A stretch of DNA of 64,000 nt, taken from Planctomycetaceae bacterium (lineage in GTDB: Bacteria; Planctomycetota; Planctomycetia; Planctomycetales; Planctomycetaceae). The DNA is taken from positions 625,140-689,139 of the forward strand of contig JACKHO010000004.1 of the NCBI GenBank assembly GCA_020638955.1. The letters run 5' to 3'. Shown in pieces: positions 59,389 through 64,000 of the stretch (the stretch's first letter is position 1; each line of letters opens with the position of its first letter). The notes beneath the pieces were generated by a model. The model did not search any database and was not told the DNA's origin. It worked only from the letters and a program-made list of their open reading frames with translations. The position numbers and the translations under genes are program-made.

Positions 59389-59561
59389 GTTGTCATCCTC
59401 CTCAACACTGAAGACGTTCCGGTCACCGCCTCAGACCGGACGATTCTGCACGTTTTCGGAAAACTTGTCGAATCTGTCCGGTCCAGTGCCTGAGTTCAGG
59501 CGACTTGAAAAGTGGGAGATCGGGCTCGAATTCACTCATCCAACAAGGCAGGAGTAGTCTC

Positions 59562-61013
59562 ATGCAAATCACCACGACAAGGAATCAGAGTACGTTTTCG
59601 TATCTTCTGCTCATGCTGCTGATGGCGGGAAGCATTGTACCCGTCGCGTTCGCAGATGAAGCACCTGAGTCCGATGCTGTCGATGCTCCACTCGTCGTTC
59701 ATGAATGGGGCACGTTTACGAGTTTCTCCGGCTCCAACGGAGTCAGACTCGAATTCCGCCCACTGACTCAGAATGACCTCCCCGGCTTCGTCAGCGGTGC
59801 ATTCACAAGTCTATTCTCGAAACAGAGCCTTAGGGCCATTCAGCGGCTCGAAACTCCCGTCACCTACTTCTACACCGACGTCGAACGCGATGTCCGGGTC
59901 AGCGTCGACTTTCCGTCCGGCCTGCTAACGGAGTTCTATCCCCCGCCACGAATCATCAAACCGGAGTTTACGCCAGGAATTCAGGTTCCGACCAACACAT
60001 CCGATGGCAAGACAACCGCCGGAGTTCCCATTCGCGAAGGCCATGCCGACTGGGGAAAGTTCCACCTCATTCCCGTGAATCAGCTTGCTCCCGGGATTCA
60101 GGACGAGAAGCTGGCGCTGAGAATTGCCAGTCACGTTGAGCGGACCATGGTGCCAGAGACCGACGGAAACCCGTATGGCTATGCCCGCATGACCGACTCA
60201 GCCATTGTGCAGGTACGCCACCCGGTCGGAACGCCGTTTCCTTCCACCAGTCAGCAGAACACTTTCACACTGGATCCTTCGACGCGGTTTGTCGCTGCGG
60301 GCGATTACTTTGAAAAGTTTCTGTTCTACCGTGGCGTTGGCCAATTCGACCTGCCGGTGTCCATGTCCTCAGAAAATGGGGAGACTTTTCATATTCAGAA
60401 CGACGGTGACTTCCCGTTGACGGGTTTGTTTCTGGTGGAACATAAGAATGACAAGCGACGATTCACGGCTCTCTCCTCGCTGCCAGCCAACTCTACGGTC
60501 GACTTGAAGCTACCGCCAGCCCCCATCAAGAACGACACGCTGGTCTCTGAAATGGTGACGGCGCTTGTGCAGGCGGGATTGTATGAGAAGGAAGCCACAT
60601 CCATGGTCAGAACCTGGAGTGGATCATGGTTCCACGAGGAAGGCACACGGCTCTTCTACATCATCCCCGATGAAGTCACCGACAAGCTCCTGCCGCTCCA
60701 CGTTTCGCCCCAGCCGACGGAACAGGTACGAGTTATGGTTGGACGACTCGAATTCCTCGCTCCGGACGTCGAACGTCAGGTCGAAGACATGGTGACCCAA
60801 AGTTACAGCGACCGCGCTCTCGTCGAACTCGCCGCCAACGGCCGGGCCCCCCAATTTGAATTGACCACGGAAACGCTGACGCAACTTCAGCAGCTCGGCC
60901 GCTTCGCCGACCCCGCCCTCGTCCGCGTCGCCCAAATCACGGAATCCCCCGCCCTCCGTAGCCATGCCCAACTCATGCGGCGTGCACTGCAAAATACGGA
61001 AGCCGAGCAGTAG
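59562..61013 (+). CDS. Secreted protein of unknown function (HEWGTF motif)
   Basis: A 483-residue exported protein: signal peptide about 1-32 (VAFADEA), then the motif VVHEWGTFTSFSGSNG. A beta-rich body follows with FYPPPRI, a central LPVSMSSENGETFHIQNDGDFPLTGLFLVEH and ALSSLPANSTVDLKLP, and a helical C-terminal third (SYSDRALVELAANG, ALRSHAQLMRRALQ). A lone W-SGSWFHEEGTRLFYI segment is notable. I do not recognise a named domain; similar secreted proteins appear planctomycete-specific. ATG 59562 has AGGAG eight bases upstream; the longer frame from 59505 lacks one. It is divergent from the ECF sigma gene, so sigma control is possible. Confidence 0.8.
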   Translation: MQITTTRNQSTFSYLLLMLLMAGSIVPVAFADEAPESDAVDAPLVVHEWGTFTSFSGSNGVRLEFRPLTQNDLPGFVSGAFTSLFSKQSLRAIQRLETPVTYFYTDVERDVRVSVDFPSGLLTEFYPPPRIIKPEFTPGIQVPTNTSDGKTTAGVPIREGHADWGKFHLIPVNQLAPGIQDEKLALRIASHVERTMVPETDGNPYGYARMTDSAIVQVRHPVGTPFPSTSQQNTFTLDPSTRFVAAGDYFEKFLFYRGVGQFDLPVSMSSENGETFHIQNDGDFPLTGLFLVEHKNDKRRFTALSSLPANSTVDLKLPPAPIKNDTLVSEMVTALVQAGLYEKEATSMVRTWSGSWFHEEGTRLFYIIPDEVTDKLLPLHVSPQPTEQVRVMVGRLEFLAPDVERQVEDMVTQSYSDRALVELAANGRAPQFELTTETLTQLQQLGRFADPALVRVAQITESPALRSHAQLMRRALQNTEAEQ

Positions 61014-61026
61014 AAGTACTGAGTGC

Positions 61027-61049
61027 CACGGGCTGCTTGTCAGCCCGTG
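61027..61049. repeat. Hairpin CACGGGCTG/CAGCCCGTG
   Basis: Perfect 9-bp arms around CTTGT, 14 bases after the stop codon of the unknown secreted protein. It may end its transcript, though it lacks a T-run. The sequence is of a type often dispersed between genes. Confidence 0.65.
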
Positions 61050-61792
61050 TTTCGACGTGCAGCGATGTTTTCGTTTTGGCCTGGGGTGAGTTTTCCGTTC
61101 GGCGTCGTGCTATTCCGTCTCAAAAAACAAAAAGCGAGTCCGGACTCTAATCGAGCATATCCAGTTGCCACGGCTTCAAGGATTTGGAAATGCGTTCCGT
61201 CGCTGGCCAGCTCATAGAACAGGAAAACCTTGAGTTGCCTGTTCAGTTGAGAACACATTTCCGACCTGAATTTCATCAGGCCACCGTAAGCGGATATGCT
61301 CAACCCCACCAAAGCAAGTTGCGCCCCAAGCACCACGTGTGCCACCGCTGACTGGCTCAGCAGTACCGGAAGCCGGAAGAAGTCATTGCGGTTCTGAACG
61401 ACATCTCAAATGATTTAACCACAGAGTTCGCAGCGAGCGCGGAGAATGTTCACCCCCTCTGCGAACCACGGCGCTCTCTGCGGTGATTCAACCGCACTGC
61501 GACTTGGCTTTGTGGTAATTGGCGAACCACGTCAGCCGGACGACAAGCATACGCGATACGCACCGACCCGAAAGGACGAAGACTCAAACGCCGCGTGGCT
61601 GGGGTCAAGTTTCGGAATTGAACTCCAGCAACTCAGATGAAGTGATCAGCAACTTGCCCCCAGAGAGTTGACTTGGCCCCTCGTCCTGTCGGCAATCTGT
61701 CGTTCGAACCAAACTCAAAAACATCACCAACCCTGACAGCTTGACCACAGCCACCCGCCGTGCTGGCCCAAGTTCCAAAAGTTGTCAACTGG

Positions 61793-61812
61793 CACAGACA
61801 TTCCTGTCTGTG
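61793..61812. repeat. Dispersed 20-bp palindrome (CACAGACA/TGTCTGTG), copy 4
   Basis: Same orientation as 57266-57285, preceded by TGG. It lies 127 bases downstream of the helicase stop codon. Confidence 0.88.
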
Positions 61813-61938
61813 AACTCAGACATTGGGTATGGACGATGTGGCACGCCCTGACGAAAGGAAGGGCGTGGTCATAAGTAGGTTCGCCACGCCCATCCCGTTG
61901 GTCTGAGCGTGCCACCCGACCCGCCATTGCTACGCAAG

Positions 61939-64000
61939 TCAAACTGGCGGCCTATCGATCCAGTCGACGTGCTCTCGCATTACCGCAAGAAAGGGTGACG
62001 GACGTTCCTCGAACGTGATGTACAGGCGAGTTCTTGCCCGCGTGAGGGCAGTGTAGACGAGGGCGCCATCGCGCCACCATTCGTCCTCATTACTTGCAAT
62101 TCGTGGCAATTGAGACGTGGAAAGATTGGCTACAATAACGGTGTCAAACTCAAACCCCTTAACTGCGTTCATTCGAGAAACGACATTGTCCGTTTTGACT
62201 TGGGTACGTTCAGCAGTATGTTGCGGGTCCTCGTTTCTCAGCACGTTTGGCCAACGTAAGCGATTCTGAATCTTAACTCGCAATGCCTCGTCTTCAGTAA
62301 CAATTGCGATTCGGTCACTCGGAAACTGGATTCGAAGTTCGCCAACAAGTTGCTCAAGTCGGTCAACGTGCCCCTCGTGCGACACACCAATTACCTGCGG
62401 TAACGCTCCTTCAAATCGCGAAAGTTTTGGATCCACTACCTCAACGTCGTCGTCAGTATCCACGCCGAAATGAATTGCGATTTCATGTGCTGCTCGCAGA
62501 ATCTGTTGCGTACACCGATAAGTTTGGTCCAGTTTCCGCGATTTCCCTTGGAAGTTCATACCTGCTGCTCGGGTGTCATGGTGTTTTGCAAAGACTTTCT
62601 GCCGTAAATCCCCAGTCAGAAACAGCCGATTCTTCGATGGCTTATCCTGTAGGTATTTCATAACGATGCATAGTTCGACCGTTCCAAAATCCTGCTCTTC
62701 GTCGATCAGTACGAAATCCGCCGGAAATTCTCGTTGAATTCCTCTGACAGTGCGGCTGTTGTCAAAAAGGTGAGCCGCCGTCCCAGCCCAGGATTCGGGA
62801 TCGCTCAAGCTGCCTTTTTCGAGCCATTCCTCCCAAGCTGCGAGCACTTCCAAGGCCCAAATTCGGTCGTCCTCTTGCATTGGTATTCTGCGGCATTTTC
62901 GCGGTAGCTTGAGATATTCGCTGCGACATTCATTTGGGACTGCTGATTGAATGTAGTGGATTTCTTCATAGAGATATGCTTTGCCGGCTTTCTCGCCCAA
63001 TCTCTTGGAAAGGCCAAGCAATAGGTCAAGTCCCGCACGTTTGCACTTCATCAACTCGTTCTCAGCAAAGTCGGACCATGATTCAGAATTTGCGATTCCT
63101 TCCTTCGACTTTTTGTCATCGACCCGAAGTTGGGATTTCGTCAACTTGCCACTGTCGAGGAGAATTCGTGCAAGAAAATCATGGAACGATTGAATGTGAA
63201 TGTTTTTCGCAGAACCTCCAGGCAACCGATGAAGTGAATCTTGAAGTTCTCCCGCCAGACTTCGGTTGATTGTAAATATGCGTACATTATGATTTGGATT
63301 CTCGCATGCAAGTCGAAGTGCGCGCTGCAACAGTACAATCGTCTTGCCTGAGCCAGCCGGCCCCACCAAACGGGCTTCGCCGTCATAGTCCCACGTGACC
63401 AGTTTCTCCTGTTCATTCGCCAGCACAAATCGGTCCAGATCTTCAATCTTGGGTCTGTGATCCGCTGCAAATCGTATGTGCTTGTCCAACAGTTTGTCGA
63501 AACGTGTCCACACTTTCGTGACGCGTTCCCGCAATCGCCTTAGGTCCTTCGCCAAGGCTGCGGCATTGGTTAATCGATCAGCTAATTCCGTTGGCTGTTC
63601 TTTTACAAACGATGCATGATTCGTCCAGATAATCCGTAATTCATTAACTTCCTTCTTCCATGCCTCAACTGTGGAAGGGCCGCAAGGTCGATTTTCAGCT
63701 TTCTGCAGCTCGACGAGTGCTTCCTTCCGTTTGATGAAATCGTCCCTCGCAGCTTCCATCTTGACGTCAAGTATTTCCAGCAGATTCTGAAGGAATTCGC
63801 GGTAGCCCTCAGTTAACTGTGTGAGCGCTTTGAAACGCTCGTCCGTGCCGAGCTGCTCTAAGAATGCCCGGACCTCCATTACGGTAGTTGGACGACTCGA
63901 CGCTACAAGATCGGCATCCAGTATCTGCTGTTCATTATGGTCAAAGCCCATGCGGTTGGCCTCAGCTGTAAACTTGGTCGACGAGTTGGCTATGTTACTT
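61939..64000 (-). CDS. UvrD/Rep-type superfamily 1 helicase, N-terminus cut by window edge
   Basis: At least 670 residues from the first in-frame ATG (63951). The frame stays open to the right edge (residues ...SSTKFTAEANRMGFDHNEQQ), so the true start may lie outside the window. A helical N-terminal region of about 190 residues precedes Walker A VGPAGSGKT. Motif II is DFVLIDEEQDFG, LFLTGDLRQKVF is motif III-like, and ALVYTALTRARTRLYI is motif VI. Motif IV/V-type segments include MNAVKGFEFDTVIVANL. It should unwind or translocate on DNA or RNA with ATP. A role in repair is usual for the family, but stand-alone helicases of this sort also occur in phage defence. No nuclease motif is visible. 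Confidence 0.88.
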   Translation of the reverse strand, partial: SNIANSSTKFTAEANRMGFDHNEQQILDADLVASSRPTTVMEVRAFLEQLGTDERFKALTQLTEGYREFLQNLLEILDVKMEAARDDFIKRKEALVELQKAENRPCGPSTVEAWKKEVNELRIIWTNHASFVKEQPTELADRLTNAAALAKDLRRLRERVTKVWTRFDKLLDKHIRFAADHRPKIEDLDRFVLANEQEKLVTWDYDGEARLVGPAGSGKTIVLLQRALRLACENPNHNVRIFTINRSLAGELQDSLHRLPGGSAKNIHIQSFHDFLARILLDSGKLTKSQLRVDDKKSKEGIANSESWSDFAENELMKCKRAGLDLLLGLSKRLGEKAGKAYLYEEIHYIQSAVPNECRSEYLKLPRKCRRIPMQEDDRIWALEVLAAWEEWLEKGSLSDPESWAGTAAHLFDNSRTVRGIQREFPADFVLIDEEQDFGTVELCIVMKYLQDKPSKNRLFLTGDLRQKVFAKHHDTRAAGMNFQGKSRKLDQTYRCTQQILRAAHEIAIHFGVDTDDDVEVVDPKLSRFEGALPQVIGVSHEGHVDRLEQLVGELRIQFPSDRIAIVTEDEALRVKIQNRLRWPNVLRNEDPQHTAERTQVKTDNVVSRMNAVKGFEFDTVIVANLSTSQLPRIASNEDEWWRDGALVYTALTRARTRLYITFEERPSPFLAVMREHVDWIDRPPV

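Larger units (their letters stand above)
61014..61938. other. Gene-free, repeat-containing stretch of 925 bases
   Basis: No convincing gene. It holds a CACGGGCTG/CAGCCCGTG hairpin (61027-61049), a weak CCACAGAG / CTCTCTGCGG inverted pair near 61420-61485, and the 20-bp palindrome at 61793. A minus-strand frame of 101 codons (61040-61345) overlaps the first hairpin, has no Shine-Dalgarno sequence and shows no motif; it may be a gene remnant. Confidence 0.55.

Overview
The window looks like chromosomal DNA of a planctomycete, most likely Planctomycetaceae or a close relative. This rests on several lineage-typical families together: a Cys-rich protein with YTV-type repeats, DUF1501 next to a sulfatase, a very large secreted c-type cytochrome with a propeller, DUF4159, a DUF1570-like metallopeptidase, Tat-exported Gfo/Idh/MocA enzymes, SpoVG with an inserted zinc ribbon, and many signal peptides. 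No rRNA, tRNA, CRISPR array, integrase or intact insertion sequence was seen. Non-ATG starts with good Shine-Dalgarno sequences are frequent (TTG for gyrA, an ECF sigma factor, a PIN protein, the cytochrome and the DUF1570-like protein; GTG for HU and others).

Layout. 0-5.7 kb: secreted glutathione peroxidase, ispE-spoVG, a DUF4159 toroid protein and an SDR. 5.7-11.4 kb: a minus-strand accessory run (WD40, transglutaminase-like, DUF4177-like, LRR-like, RraB-like, an unknown and a polysaccharide deacetylase) with many palindromic repeats, including a duplicated 95-97 bp leader in front of two unrelated genes. 11.7-19.7 kb: secreted metallopeptidase, Gfo/Idh/MocA protein, esterase, giant dihaem cytochrome. 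20.3-25.4 kb: PIN protein, then gyrA-mutM. 25.6-30 kb: divergent secreted GH32 and GH5 enzymes. 30.2-35.3 kb: a ketosynthase homologue lacking its catalytic Cys, a structure-rich intergenic region, a DUF368 transporter and a prolyl oligopeptidase. 35.4-41.1 kb: envelope and nucleoid genes (YTV protein with a strong terminator, small lipoprotein, HU with a Pro/Ala tail, membrane-anchored repeat protein, extremely acidic protein). 41.4-45.2 kb: DapA-family aldolase, protoglobin, and a compact hybrid cluster protein divergent from a Cys-bearing Rrf2 regulator, which reads as a nitrosative stress module.

45.3-49.7 kb: a KAP-family membrane NTPase and a serine hydrolase lie between two inverted copies of a ~165 bp palindromic element, the best candidate for an accessory or defence insert. 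49.9-54.9 kb: MalY/PatB lyase, sulfatase, DUF1501. 55-57.2 kb: an AAA ATPase followed by a FabZ-like dehydratase. 57.3-61 kb: ECF sigma and anti-sigma/FecR pair, and a secreted protein of unknown function. 61.9-64 kb: a UvrD-like helicase whose reading frame runs off the right edge.

At least seven families of palindromic intergenic repeats recur here, several with paired changes that keep the hairpin. Start positions were chosen from Shine-Dalgarno spacing and signal-peptide logic and often differ from the longest open frame. All family calls are from reading the sequence without database searches.
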